64,000 nucleotides of DNA from Methylocaldum sp. 14B (lineage in GTDB: Bacteria > Pseudomonadota > Gammaproteobacteria > Methylococcales > Methylococcaceae). Below the pieces are notes generated by a model. The model was not told where the DNA came from and did not search any database. It saw only the letters and a program-made list of their open reading frames with translations. The stretch covers positions 1 through 64,000 of the forward strand of contig NZ_MSCV01000007.1 in assembly GCF_002005105.1 (NCBI RefSeq). The letters are read 5' to 3'. Both the position numbers and the translations under genes were made by a program. Shown here one piece after another: positions 46,886 through 57,681 of this stretch (position 1 is the first letter of the stretch; each line of letters begins with the position of its first letter).

Positions 46886-47941
46886 ATGACAAGCGACGAC
46901 GTCCCCCCCATAAGGACCGATGGATTCGAATTCATCGAATATACCGCCCGTGACACTCAAGCCTTGGCGAGACTTTTCGAGCAGATGGGATTCAAGGCCG
47001 TGGCCCGCCACCGGTCCAAGGATGTGGTTCTATACCGGCAGGGAGAGATCAATTTCGTCATTAATCACGAACCGGGGAGTTTCGCCCAGCGCTTCGCGGA
47101 GCGGCACGGGCCTTCGATTTGCGCCTTCGCGATTCGCGTCGAAAATGCCGCCTGGGCCTTCCGGCGCGCGCTCGAACTGGGCGCCAGGCCGTCCGCCAGC
47201 GAGGCAGGTCCCATGGAACTCAATATCCCGGCCATCCGCGGGATCGGACGGAGCCTGATTTATCTGGTCGACCGTTATGGAGAGCATTCGATCTACGATG
47301 TCGACTTCGTTCCCATCGAAAACGAGCCGGCGGAACCTTTCGGGGTCGGCCTGACCCGCATCGACCATTTGACCCACAACGTACGCAAAGGCCACATGGA
47401 CGAATGGGCCGATTTTTACGAGCGCGTCTTCGGTTTCAGGGAGATCCGCTATTTCGACATCCACGGCAAGGCGACCGGGCTGAAATCACGGGCGATGGCG
47501 AGCCCCTGCGGAAAGATCCGCATTCCCGTCAACGAGCCTTCCGATCCCAAGTCGCAGATTCAGGAGTACCTCGACCTTTATCACGGCGAAGGCATTCAAC
47601 ACGTTGCTCTGGCCACGGACGACATCTACGCCACCGTTGAGCGGCTCCGCGAGAACGGCGTCCGCTTCATGGACGTGCCCGATACCTATTACGAGCGGGT
47701 GAACTCCCGCGTTCCGGGCCACGGTGAGAATTTGGAGCGGCTGCGGCGGAACCGGATTCTCATCGACGGCCTGCCGGGCAACAAAGTGGGCCTTCTCCTG
47801 CAAATCTTCACCGAGACCGTGATCGGGCCGATTTTCTTCGAGATCATCCAGCGGAAAGGCAACGAAGGATTCGGCGAGGGCAATTTCCAGGCGCTGTTCG
47901 AGGCGATAGAAGACGATCAAATGAGACGGGGGGTAATCTGA
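46886..47941 (+). CDS. hpd: 4-hydroxyphenylpyruvate dioxygenase
   Basis: A 351-residue Fe(II) dioxygenase that makes homogentisate from 4-hydroxyphenylpyruvate (tyrosine degradation). The metal ligands are visible: H161 in RIDHLTHNV, H239 in GIQHVALATDDI and E319 in FFEIIQRKG. It also has the family's first domain (LFEQMGFKAVARHRSK). The stop codon overlaps the hmgA start, so translation is coupled. It is divergent from hemP. Confidence 0.95.
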   Translation: MTSDDVPPIRTDGFEFIEYTARDTQALARLFEQMGFKAVARHRSKDVVLYRQGEINFVINHEPGSFAQRFAERHGPSICAFAIRVENAAWAFRRALELGARPSASEAGPMELNIPAIRGIGRSLIYLVDRYGEHSIYDVDFVPIENEPAEPFGVGLTRIDHLTHNVRKGHMDEWADFYERVFGFREIRYFDIHGKATGLKSRAMASPCGKIRIPVNEPSDPKSQIQEYLDLYHGEGIQHVALATDDIYATVERLRENGVRFMDVPDTYYERVNSRVPGHGENLERLRRNRILIDGLPGNKVGLLLQIFTETVIGPIFFEIIQRKGNEGFGEGNFQALFEAIEDDQMRRGVI

Positions 47942-49059
47942 TGTTCCGCTGGATTTCACTGCCGAGAGTCGAGGGCGTCGCCGCCCGCCAGGCTCACGCC
48001 GATCTGCCCGAGGGTACTTACGAACGGGAATTGGGGCGGGAGGGCTTCTACGGCCCTTCCACGCAAATGCTCCACCGCCATCCGCCGACCGGCTGGATCA
48101 GCGTCGAGGGACCGCTCAGGCCGCGCGCCTTCGATACCAACCAGCTCACCGGAACCAGCGTCTCGCCATGGGACGCCACGCCGATGCTGGGCAATCTGCA
48201 CGTCAAGATCCGGTGCTGGCATACCTATTCCGCCATGGATCATCTGGTTCGGAACGGGGACGGCGACGAAATGCTGTTCGTCCACGAGGGCTCCGGACAT
48301 CTTTATTGCGACTACGGCCATCTCGCCTTTTCCGAGGGCGATTACCTGGTGATTCCACGGGGCACCCTGTGGCGCATCGAAACCTCCGGAATGGGCGTCT
48401 TCCTCCTGATCGAGGCGTCCAACAGCACCTACCGGCTTCCCGAAAAAGGCATCGTCGGAGCCCATGCCGTGTTCGACCCGGCGGTCTTGGACACGCCCAA
48501 GATCGACGACGCCTTTCTCGCCCAGCAGTCGGACCGGACCTGGCGGGTGCTGGTCAAGCGGCGGGATCGGCTCAGCGCCGTGACCTATCCCTTCAATCCG
48601 CTCGATGCCGTCGGCTGGCAGGGCACGCTGATGCCGGTCCGGCTCAACTGGCGCGATATCCGCCCGCTGATGAGCCATCGCTATCATCTTCCGCCTTCGG
48701 CCCATACCACCTTCGCCAGCGAGCGCTTCGTCGTGTGCACCTTCTGCCCGCGGCCGCTGGAAAGCGATCCGGGCGTGCTCCGGGTGCCCTTCTATCACAA
48801 CAACGACGACTACGACGAGGTGATCTTCTATCACCGCGGCCATTTCTTCTCCCGCGACAACATCCATCCGGGCATGATGACCCTGCACCCCAGCGGAATC
48901 ACCCACGGCCCTCATCCCAAGGCATTGGAGGCGGCTAAGGCGAGGTCGCGCACCGAAACCGACGAGGTGGCGGTCATGATCGACGCCCGCGACGCTCTCG
49001 AAGTGGCCGACCTGCCCCGTGGGGTCGAGTGGGCGGGCTACGTGGATTCCTGGAAATAG
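47941..49059 (+). CDS. hmgA: Homogentisate 1,2-dioxygenase
   Basis: A 372-residue enzyme of the homogentisate dioxygenase family, shorter than the usual ~430. The cupin part holds the iron ligands in the region of FYHNNDDYDEVIFYHRGHFF and HPSGITHGPHP. It opens the ring of homogentisate to maleylacetoacetate. It overlaps hpd by 1 nt and is followed 2 nt later by the hydrolase gene. Confidence 0.92.
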   Translation: MFRWISLPRVEGVAARQAHADLPEGTYERELGREGFYGPSTQMLHRHPPTGWISVEGPLRPRAFDTNQLTGTSVSPWDATPMLGNLHVKIRCWHTYSAMDHLVRNGDGDEMLFVHEGSGHLYCDYGHLAFSEGDYLVIPRGTLWRIETSGMGVFLLIEASNSTYRLPEKGIVGAHAVFDPAVLDTPKIDDAFLAQQSDRTWRVLVKRRDRLSAVTYPFNPLDAVGWQGTLMPVRLNWRDIRPLMSHRYHLPPSAHTTFASERFVVCTFCPRPLESDPGVLRVPFYHNNDDYDEVIFYHRGHFFSRDNIHPGMMTLHPSGITHGPHPKALEAAKARSRTETDEVAVMIDARDALEVADLPRGVEWAGYVDSWK

Positions 49060-49061
49060 CC

Positions 49062-50039
49062 ATGAAACTCGCTTCGCTGAAATCCGGAAGCCGCGACGGA
49101 ACCCTGGTTATCGTCGACCGGGAGCTGAAAACGGCATTCCCCGCCCTGGAGTCCGGCTTCTCAACGCTGCAATCGGTACTGGAGAACTGGGAAGACGCCG
49201 CACCCGCACTCGAGACCACCTATCGCGCCCTCAATCAGCGCGAGCTCGATGCGCTCCCCTTAAGACCTACCGAGCTGGCGTCGCCCTTGCCCCGAAGCTA
49301 TCAATGGCTGGACGGAAGCGCCTATCTGTCCCATGTCGAGAGGGTGCGAAAGGCCCGCGGCGCGCCCATGCCGCCGAGCCTGTACACCGACCCCCTGATG
49401 TATCAGGGAGGATCGGCGGCTTTCCTCGGCCCACGGGACCCGATCCGGCTCGCCGATGAAAGCTGGGGGCTGGATTTCGAGGCGGAAGTCGCGGCGATCA
49501 CCGACGACGTGCCTATGGGAACGACATCCGAGGAAGCGGCCCCGCACATCAAGCTGCTGATGCTGGTCAACGACATTTCGCTGCGCAACCTGATTCCCCA
49601 GGAACTCGCCAAAGGCTTCGGGTTCCTGCACGGCAAACCCGGACCCGCCTTCTCGCCGGTTGCGGTCACGCCCAACGAATTGGGAAATGCCTGGGACGGC
49701 GGCAAGATCCACCTTCCGCTGCTGACCCACCGGAGCGGTATTCTCGTCGGCAATCCCGACGCCGGCCAAGGCATGCAATTCGACTTCCCCGCCCTGATCG
49801 CCCACGCTGCCAAGACCCGCCCCCTCCCCGCCGGCACCATCATCGGCTCCGGCACCGTCAGCAACGCGGACACCGGCCGGGGTTATTCCTGCATCGTCGA
49901 AAAACGCGTCCTCGAACAGATCGAATCCGGCGAAGCCCGGACGCCTTATCTCCGGCACGGCGAGACGGTACGGATCGAAATGCTGGACCGGAACGGACGC
50001 TCCGTTTTCGGCGCCATCGAACAGGACGTGCTGCAGTGA
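49062..50039 (+). CDS. fahA: Fumarylacetoacetate hydrolase family protein
   Basis: A 325-residue FAH-family enzyme. The start at 49062 is 2 nt after hmgA. The family's core reads DFEAEVAAITDDVPMGT, LMLVNDISLRNLIPQELAKG, and the late GTIIGSGTVSNADTGRGYSC. The Asp/Glu residues bind the metal. It splits fumarylacetoacetate to fumarate and acetoacetate. It is shorter than the eukaryotic enzyme. The place in the operon supports the name. Confidence 0.9.
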   Translation: MKLASLKSGSRDGTLVIVDRELKTAFPALESGFSTLQSVLENWEDAAPALETTYRALNQRELDALPLRPTELASPLPRSYQWLDGSAYLSHVERVRKARGAPMPPSLYTDPLMYQGGSAAFLGPRDPIRLADESWGLDFEAEVAAITDDVPMGTTSEEAAPHIKLLMLVNDISLRNLIPQELAKGFGFLHGKPGPAFSPVAVTPNELGNAWDGGKIHLPLLTHRSGILVGNPDAGQGMQFDFPALIAHAAKTRPLPAGTIIGSGTVSNADTGRGYSCIVEKRVLEQIESGEARTPYLRHGETVRIEMLDRNGRSVFGAIEQDVLQ

Positions 50040-50683
50040 TGGGGCTGGAGCTGTACACCTACTTCCGAAGCTCGGCCGCCTACCGGGTCCGCATCGCCTT
50101 GAACCTCAAAAGATTGTCTTACCGGCCGCAATTCGTGCATCTCGCGAAGGGCATGCAGCGGCAACGCAAATATCGTGAAATCAATCCGCAGGGACTGGTA
50201 CCGACCCTGGTGGACCGGGGAACGCCGTTCACGCAGTCCCTGGCGATCATAGAGTATCTGAACGACACCTATCCCGACCCGCCGCTGCTGCCACGCCGCC
50301 GCGACGAGCGGGCTTACGTCCGAGCGCTTGCGCAAATCATCGCCTGCGACATTCATCCCTTGAACAATCTTCGGGTCCTACGGTATCTCGCGGAGGTGCT
50401 GGGCCAGGACGAGCTGGCCCGAAACGCCTGGATTCGGTACTGGATCGAGGAAGGGTTCGGGGCGTTCGAGGAACAGCTCGCCCGCCACGGAGGCAGCAGC
50501 CGATTCTGCTTCGGCGACACGCCGACCCTTGCGGATATCTGCCTGGTGCCGCAGGTGTTCAACGCCCGGCGCTTCGGCTGCGATTTGAACGGGTTCCCCC
50601 GAATTCGAGCGATCGACGAAAGCTGCCTTGCGCTCACCGCATTCCGCGACGCGGCACCGGAGCAGCAGGCGGACGCCGAATAG
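50039..50683 (+). CDS. maiA: Maleylacetoacetate isomerase (zeta GST)
   Basis: A 214-residue glutathione S-transferase of the zeta class: the catalytic SSAAYRVRIALNLK, the INPQGLVPTL cis-proline turn, and FGDTPTLADICLVPQVFNAR in the C-terminal domain. It isomerises maleylacetoacetate to fumarylacetoacetate. Its ATG overlaps the fahA stop (TGATG), so the four genes hpd-hmgA-fahA-maiA form a coupled operon. Confidence 0.93.
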   Translation: MGLELYTYFRSSAAYRVRIALNLKRLSYRPQFVHLAKGMQRQRKYREINPQGLVPTLVDRGTPFTQSLAIIEYLNDTYPDPPLLPRRRDERAYVRALAQIIACDIHPLNNLRVLRYLAEVLGQDELARNAWIRYWIEEGFGAFEEQLARHGGSSRFCFGDTPTLADICLVPQVFNARRFGCDLNGFPRIRAIDESCLALTAFRDAAPEQQADAE

Positions 50684-50721
50684 TGAATTTTTCGGGTTGG
50701 CGTAGCGCCGGGAGTGCCCAT

Positions 50722-50741
50722 GTCGGCAACGGATTGCCGAC
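50722..50741. repeat. REP-like hairpin (single unit)
   Basis: GTCGGCAACGGATTGCCGAC is a single diverged unit of the REPIN family, with GTCGGCAA/TTGCCGAC stems. It sits between maiA and the haem-oxygenase-fold gene. Confidence 0.75.
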
Positions 50742-50813
50742 CTGCCGGAGAAATTCGGAACGAATTCGCGGGTCAAATAAGTAGTTTTCCTTCTTATGTT
50801 ATGAGGAGGTTCC

Positions 50814-51749
50814 ATGATAGCCGTCGCCGACTCCAAACTTGAGCGCTATGCCGAGGAACACCGCTTGTCGGGCCTGACCGCTCCGACGCTCGAGGCGCTT
50901 GCGACGAACCGGACCGGGTATTCGGTCGACAAGGCCCAACGCTTTCTCGCCTTTCAGCGGCGCATAGACACCGAAATGCTGAGACACCGGATCATCACCG
51001 ACAATCGTTATACCGCCTGGTTCAGCCAGGGCGAGCAAACCTTCGATCAGGTCCGGGCGTTCATCGTCCAGTTCTCGGTGTTTTCGAACCAGTTCCTGGT
51101 GGCCCAGCTTCAAAAAATGATCAATGCCGATTCTCTCGAAGGCATGCGGGCCTCCAAGGAAATTCTAGCCAACGAAATCGGCGTCGTCTTCAATGCCGGG
51201 CGGAAAAGGTCCGCCACGCGCGATCCCGACCATGAGGTCGATCCCGAACTGGTCTCCACCGAGGGCACGGTGGAAGGCGGCATATTCCATTTCCGTGCGG
51301 CGCATTTCGAGTGGCTGCTGCGAATCGCCGGGGAGCTCGGACTCGGATTTCTGGATCTCGGCGGCCGCAGGCACGGCACCCCCGCCACCCTCCATTTCTG
51401 CGACGAACTGATCCGGCTCTACGGCAACGAGAACTACGCAATCACCCAGGCCGCGAGCTATGCCGTGGAAAACTGGGCGGCGGCCGGTTTCTGGCAGGAA
51501 CTGATCGACGGTTTGGTCCGCTACAACGCGCGTACCGGCTCGAACTTGCCGCTCGCTTTCTTCACCTGGCACAACCGCCTCGAAGCCCAGCACGCCCAGC
51601 ATACCCAGGAGGAACTGGAAGAGCTTTATTTCACCCGCGACATCGACGAGGATGATTTCATCCGTTACGGCAACGAAATGCTCGACGGCGTGGCGGTGTT
51701 TTGGGACGGTCTGGACGAGCAGCGGCGGGCGTTGGCGAAAGCGGCTTAA
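50814..51749 (+). CDS. Haem-oxygenase-fold (HDO-like) protein, function unknown
   Basis: A 311-residue all-helical protein with GAGGAGG upstream. It resembles haem-oxygenase-like di-iron or TenA-type proteins. Candidate metal or cofactor residues are the E/H pairs in ILANEIGVVF, FRAAHFEWLL, AVENWAAAGFW and, most striking, HNRLEAQHAQHTQEELEELY (E-x-x-H-x-x-H). Whether it binds iron and what it oxidises is unknown. It follows the homogentisate operon by 130 nt and may be a separate transcript, since a REP unit intervenes. Confidence 0.65.
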   Translation: MIAVADSKLERYAEEHRLSGLTAPTLEALATNRTGYSVDKAQRFLAFQRRIDTEMLRHRIITDNRYTAWFSQGEQTFDQVRAFIVQFSVFSNQFLVAQLQKMINADSLEGMRASKEILANEIGVVFNAGRKRSATRDPDHEVDPELVSTEGTVEGGIFHFRAAHFEWLLRIAGELGLGFLDLGGRRHGTPATLHFCDELIRLYGNENYAITQAASYAVENWAAAGFWQELIDGLVRYNARTGSNLPLAFFTWHNRLEAQHAQHTQEELEELYFTRDIDEDDFIRYGNEMLDGVAVFWDGLDEQRRALAKAA

Positions 51750-52502
51750 GCAGCGCTTCCCGCAAATCGTAAATATGAGGAGTCGCTTGCGCGACAGCTA
51801 TTTGAATGTGGGTTTCCGAACCCACGGTCGGCTTACTTTCTTTTGCTCGGCCAAAAGAAGGTAACCAAAGAAAAAGCCGCCCGGTTGCCGCTTGGGTCCT
51901 GCGCTGCTACGAAAACCATCCTTGGTTTTCGCCCTTCGGGCCAGCGTACCGCTGTTCAAATTCGCTCCCGGCGAATTTGTCGCTTTCGGCGGGAGGCGAT
52001 CGAAGGGTCATCCATGACCCTCGATCGCCGCGCAGAATCCATTCTGCGCCCCTTACGGGTTATTCCCGCAGAAAGCTCCGATGCTCGGCGCGGCAAACGG
52101 GATAAGAACACAAAGCCGGAAACGCAGAACCTGTCCTGAGAAAAGTCGAAGGACTTATTCCGGCTATTGGAGTTTGCGTGAAGTAACGATCCACCGGCAA
52201 AGCCAGTGGCTTTCGACGGCTGGCCCCTCAAAGGGGCCTGACCGCCATCGGGCAAAAGCCATGTCGTCACCCCGGCAGGGAAGGGGCCGACTAAAGGCCC
52301 GTTTGCGATTGGAGTGCCGGGGTCCAGTGACCACGGATGGTTTCGACCATTCACAATCCCTGTGAACTGGATTCCGGCAATCCCTGCCGGAATGACGGCC
52401 CAGCGAAATTGGGACAATACCTGACTCCCGGAAATGTCAAACTTTGCGAGTCCCTCGGCAGAACCGGGGGTTTTCCCGCGATAAATAATCTGGAGCGCCG
52501 TC
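51750..52502. other. Long intergenic region with repeats
   Basis: About 750 nt with no supported gene. It has an inverted CGGCTTACTTTCTTTTGC / GCCAAAAGAAGG area near 51831-51870, a CTTTCGGCGGGAG segment, and one GATTGGA box (CCGTTTGCGATTGGA, 52299-52313) behind a GGGCC-GACTAAA-GGCCC hairpin. The sequence looks like a relic of a repetitive insertion. Confidence 0.6.
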
Positions 52503-54458
<1,956 letters not shown>

Positions 54459-54526
54459 GGGATTTGAGCCGGGCATGTCATGCCTGATGCCGTTCTCCCG
54501 CCCGGCCGAACGGAACGCGCGTTCGT

Positions 54527-54592
54527 GTCGGCAAAGGATTGCCGACTTACTTGGGTTTGCCTACAAGCGTAGGTCGGCAATCCTTTGCCGAC
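54527..54592. repeat. REPIN-like doublet 3 (opposite order)
   Basis: GTCGGCAAAGGATTGCCGAC comes first and GTCGGCAATCCTTTGCCGAC last, so the outward ends are reversed compared with the other doublets. A short spacer lies between. It lies between the acetoacetyl-CoA synthetase and tryptophan dioxygenase genes. Confidence 0.85.
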
Positions 54593-54629
54593 AATACCTG
54601 TATAACATCAATCAAGCGGAGACACCCCG

Positions 54630-55721
54630 ATGAATCAGCGCTCCACGAAAGAAATCTACTACGCCGACTACCTGCAACTCGAGCGTCTCTTGAGCGCTCA
54701 GACGCCCGAAAGCCGCCGGCATGGCAGGGAAGCCCACGACGAGATGCTGTTCATCATCACGCACCAGGCTTACGAGATCTGGTTCAAGCAAATCCTGCAC
54801 GAACTCGAGTCGGTGCTCGGTGCATTCGCGGTCACGCCTTTGGACGAACACAGCATGGGCGTCATCGTCGCCCGTCTCGAGCGCGTCATTGCGATACAAA
54901 AGGTCTTGAATCAGCAAATCGACGTTCTGGAGACCATCACTCCGCTGGATTTTCTCGATTTTCGCGATTACCTGATCCCCGCTTCCGGATTTCAGAGCGT
55001 GCAATTCCGCGAGATCGAACTGCGCCTGGGGTTGGGCGTTCACGTTCCGCAACCGGTCACCGGCCGGCTCAGATCCGAGGATGTCGCATACCTGCGTGAA
55101 ATCGCCAGCGAGCCAAGTCTTTTCGAACAGGTGGACGCCTGGCTGGCGCGCATGCCCTTCCTCAAGTTCGAGGGCTATGACTTTTGGGAAAGCTACCGTC
55201 AGGCGGTCATGGCTATGCTGGCGAAAGACCGGCGCTCGATCGAGACGAATCCTTTATTTTCCGATGCCGAGCGAAGCGCGCAGCTCGCCGAGCTGGAAAA
55301 CACCCGGCGGAAATTCGATTACCTGCTCGATCCGGCAGGATTCGAGCGGCTCAAGGCGCAAGGCATGTTTCATCTCTGCCAAACGTCCGTGCTATCGGCC
55401 CTCTTCATCCAGCTTTACCGCGACGAGCCGATTCTGCACCTGCCGTTCCGCCTGCTCAGTCACCTGATGGACATCGACGAACAGTTCACCGCCTGGCGCA
55501 GCCGCCACGCCCTGATGGCGCAACGCATGCTGGGGAGCAAAATCGGTACCGGGGGAAGCAGCGGACACGAATATCTCCAGGAAACGGTGGACAAGAAGCG
55601 GATCTTCAAGGATTTGTTCAATCTCTCGACCTTTCTGATCCCGCGCTCGTCCTTGCCGGCCCTGCCCAAGCGGCTGAAGCAAAGTCTCGACTTCCACTTC
55701 ACCGGAGAGAGGTGCAGCTGA
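54630..55721 (+). CDS. kynA: Tryptophan 2,3-dioxygenase
   Basis: A 363-residue haem dioxygenase, larger than the ~280-residue bacterial form and closer in length to animal TDO. IYYADYLQLERLLSAQTPES is followed by HDEMLFIITHQAYEIWFKQI, with the substrate-binding His/Phe/Arg. A distal GTGGSSGHEYLQ loop holds the proximal haem His region. It opens tryptophan's indole ring to N-formylkynurenine. kynB/kynU are not in the window. Confidence 0.93.
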   Translation: MNQRSTKEIYYADYLQLERLLSAQTPESRRHGREAHDEMLFIITHQAYEIWFKQILHELESVLGAFAVTPLDEHSMGVIVARLERVIAIQKVLNQQIDVLETITPLDFLDFRDYLIPASGFQSVQFREIELRLGLGVHVPQPVTGRLRSEDVAYLREIASEPSLFEQVDAWLARMPFLKFEGYDFWESYRQAVMAMLAKDRRSIETNPLFSDAERSAQLAELENTRRKFDYLLDPAGFERLKAQGMFHLCQTSVLSALFIQLYRDEPILHLPFRLLSHLMDIDEQFTAWRSRHALMAQRMLGSKIGTGGSSGHEYLQETVDKKRIFKDLFNLSTFLIPRSSLPALPKRLKQSLDFHFTGERCS

Positions 55722-55767
55722 GCCGGCAACATTTTGTATCGGTTTAGCGGTGAGGATCGTGAAATTC

Positions 55768-55795
55768 GTAGGTCGGCAAGGGATTGCCGACCTAC
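55768..55795. repeat. REP-like hairpin (perfect 12-bp stem)
   Basis: GTAGGTCGGCAA-GGGA-TTGCCGACCTAC is a collapsed REPIN unit with a perfect 12-bp stem. It may also work as a terminator or mRNA-stabilising hairpin behind tryptophan dioxygenase. Confidence 0.8.
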
Positions 55796-55995
55796 TGGAC
55801 CTTGACGGCGCTGCGCCAAACCTGAAAATGTGCTCAGGCCCACCCCCGCAGAGCCTTATCCAACAACTTAAGCCTATCTACCGTTCGATGTTCGACGAGA
55901 CAGAAGGCAGACATCGTCCACCGCTGGATCGGACGGACTAGGGCAGCGATATCCATCCTGCTAAGCTGTCCAAATCACGCTCTTCACGTACACCC

Positions 55996-57096
55996 ATGAC
56001 CGATTTCTCCGCCAGTGAATCGACGTCCTTCGAGCCTCGACAGGGGTTGCTCACTCGTCCGGTGATGCGCGCCCTCCCCGAACTGCGGGAGCTTCTGATA
56101 CTCGCGGAGCACGTCGCGGATGCGGGCTGGGATTGGGCGCGGGTGGAAGTTTTGGCGGAATTGCATCACGGTGAGGAATCGTTTCCGCTGCTGGCCTTTC
56201 GCTTCGGTCCGCCCGATCCCGCCTTGCCGGCTCTGGCGCTGTTCGGCGGGGTCCACGGGCTCGAGCGTATCGGCACGCAGGTCGTGACCTCATATCTCCG
56301 GACCCTGGTGGAAATGGCTCGCTGGGACCGGGTGACCCGAGACATGCTCTCCACGACTCGCCTGCTGATCATGCCGCTGGTCAATCCGGTCGGCATGTAT
56401 CTCAAACGACGATCCAACGGCAACCGGGTCGATCTCATGCGAAACGCGCCGGTTCGGGCGGAAGGATTGTCCCGTTGGCATCTATTCGCCGGGCATCGCA
56501 TTTCTCCCGCATTGCCCTGGTATCAAGGGCAGGAAGACGCTCCCATGGAGATCGAGGCGCAAACCCTTTGCGATTGGGTGCGCCGCGAGCTCTTTCCCGC
56601 CCGAACCGCACTCAGCATCGACGTGCACTCCGGCTACGGGAAGGTAGACCGCCTGTGGTTTCCCTTCGCGAAAACCCGGAAGCCCTTTCCGGCACTGGCG
56701 GAAGCCGTCGCCTTGAAGCACCTGATCGACAAGACCCATCCCAACCACGTCTATTGCATAGAGCCCCAGTCCCGACAGTACCTCGCCCACGGCGACTTGT
56801 GGGATTACCTCTACGACGAATACAGAACCGTCCGGCCCGACGGCCGCTATATTCCCTTCACCCTGGAGCTGGGTTCGTGGCTTTGGGTGAAGAAGAACTG
56901 GTCGCAGGCATTCTCGGCCCTCGGCGTCTTCAATCCGCGCCTTCCTCACCGCGTGCGGCGGACCCTAAGGCGTCATCTTTTGCTGTTCGAGCTTTTCTAC
57001 CGCGCCGTACGCTCGCCCGAGCCATGGACCGAGCTCGACGAAGCCGAGCGAGAGCGGTTAAGGCGTCAGGGCTTGGAATGGTGGTATGACGGATGA
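55996..57096 (+). CDS. M14-family zinc carboxypeptidase-like protein
   Basis: A 366-residue M14-type metallopeptidase. Zinc ligands: H87 and E90 in FGGVHGLERIG and H211 in SIDVHSGYG. The substrate-binding Arg and Asn lie in GNRVDLMRN (NxRxDL pattern), and the catalytic Glu is E291 in FTLELGSW. There is no signal peptide, so it is probably cytoplasmic. The substrate is unknown. A partial relative of its 3' end is found at 60776-60880. Confidence 0.82.
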   Translation: MTDFSASESTSFEPRQGLLTRPVMRALPELRELLILAEHVADAGWDWARVEVLAELHHGEESFPLLAFRFGPPDPALPALALFGGVHGLERIGTQVVTSYLRTLVEMARWDRVTRDMLSTTRLLIMPLVNPVGMYLKRRSNGNRVDLMRNAPVRAEGLSRWHLFAGHRISPALPWYQGQEDAPMEIEAQTLCDWVRRELFPARTALSIDVHSGYGKVDRLWFPFAKTRKPFPALAEAVALKHLIDKTHPNHVYCIEPQSRQYLAHGDLWDYLYDEYRTVRPDGRYIPFTLELGSWLWVKKNWSQAFSALGVFNPRLPHRVRRTLRRHLLLFELFYRAVRSPEPWTELDEAERERLRRQGLEWWYDG

Positions 57097-57311
57097 TGAG
57101 ACGCGCAAACGCCGGACCAATCGGCCGGATGTCGATTGGCACGCACTGTGCCCATATGATTCGCCGACGCATATTCTGGTCTACGGTACATTTTCGTGCG
57201 TGCTGAATTCTCCTGTATGACGCGCAGGATCAGCGCGCCGCCGGGTTGTCTGCTGATTTCGCATCCTCCCCGGCGCTCGCCCGCTGGGCGCTTCACGCAT
57301 CCAAATCGACT

Positions 57312-57554
57312 CCCGCCGGTGAAGTTCCTCTGCCGACCGCCGAACTTCCTGGCGATTTGGATCGCACGCTTACCCTTGATGTAGCCCACCACGTTCGAAA
57401 CCGCATACTTCGGCGGAATGCTGATACACATATGAACGTGGTCGCCCATCAGGTGACCTTCAACAATTTTCGATTCCTTGTGCCCGGCGAGCTCCTGAAA
57501 TATCTCTCCAAAATGCCGCTTGAGCGCACCAAAAATCAATTTCTTCCGCCGCTT
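57312..57554 (-). pseudogene. IS200/IS605-like TnpA transposase fragment
   Basis: The central part of a Y1 (tyrosine) transposase: KRRKKLIFGALKRHFGEIFQ, then the HUH-type GDHVHMCISIPPKYAVSNVV, and GYIKGKRAIQIARKFGGRQR. The N-terminal strand and the C-terminal part with the catalytic tyrosine (usually ...FWARGYFVSTVG) are replaced by unrelated sequence. It is therefore inactive. It is the only transposase trace in the window, next to the SBBP gene. Confidence 0.8.
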
Positions 57555-57681
57555 CGAACCGTCCCCGCCGCAGAAGACCTGCAACAGGCCGCGCACTCCC
57601 CCTGGTTTTGCATGCTCTCCTCGATGGCCGCACCGGCGCGGCCTGCGTCGGCCAGGTCTTGAGCCGCTATGAGCTTGGATG

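Noticed and set aside
57066-57596. An intact 176-residue transposase
   Set aside because: Only the central 80 residues match TnpA; the ends are unrelated, and the catalytic tyrosine part is missing.
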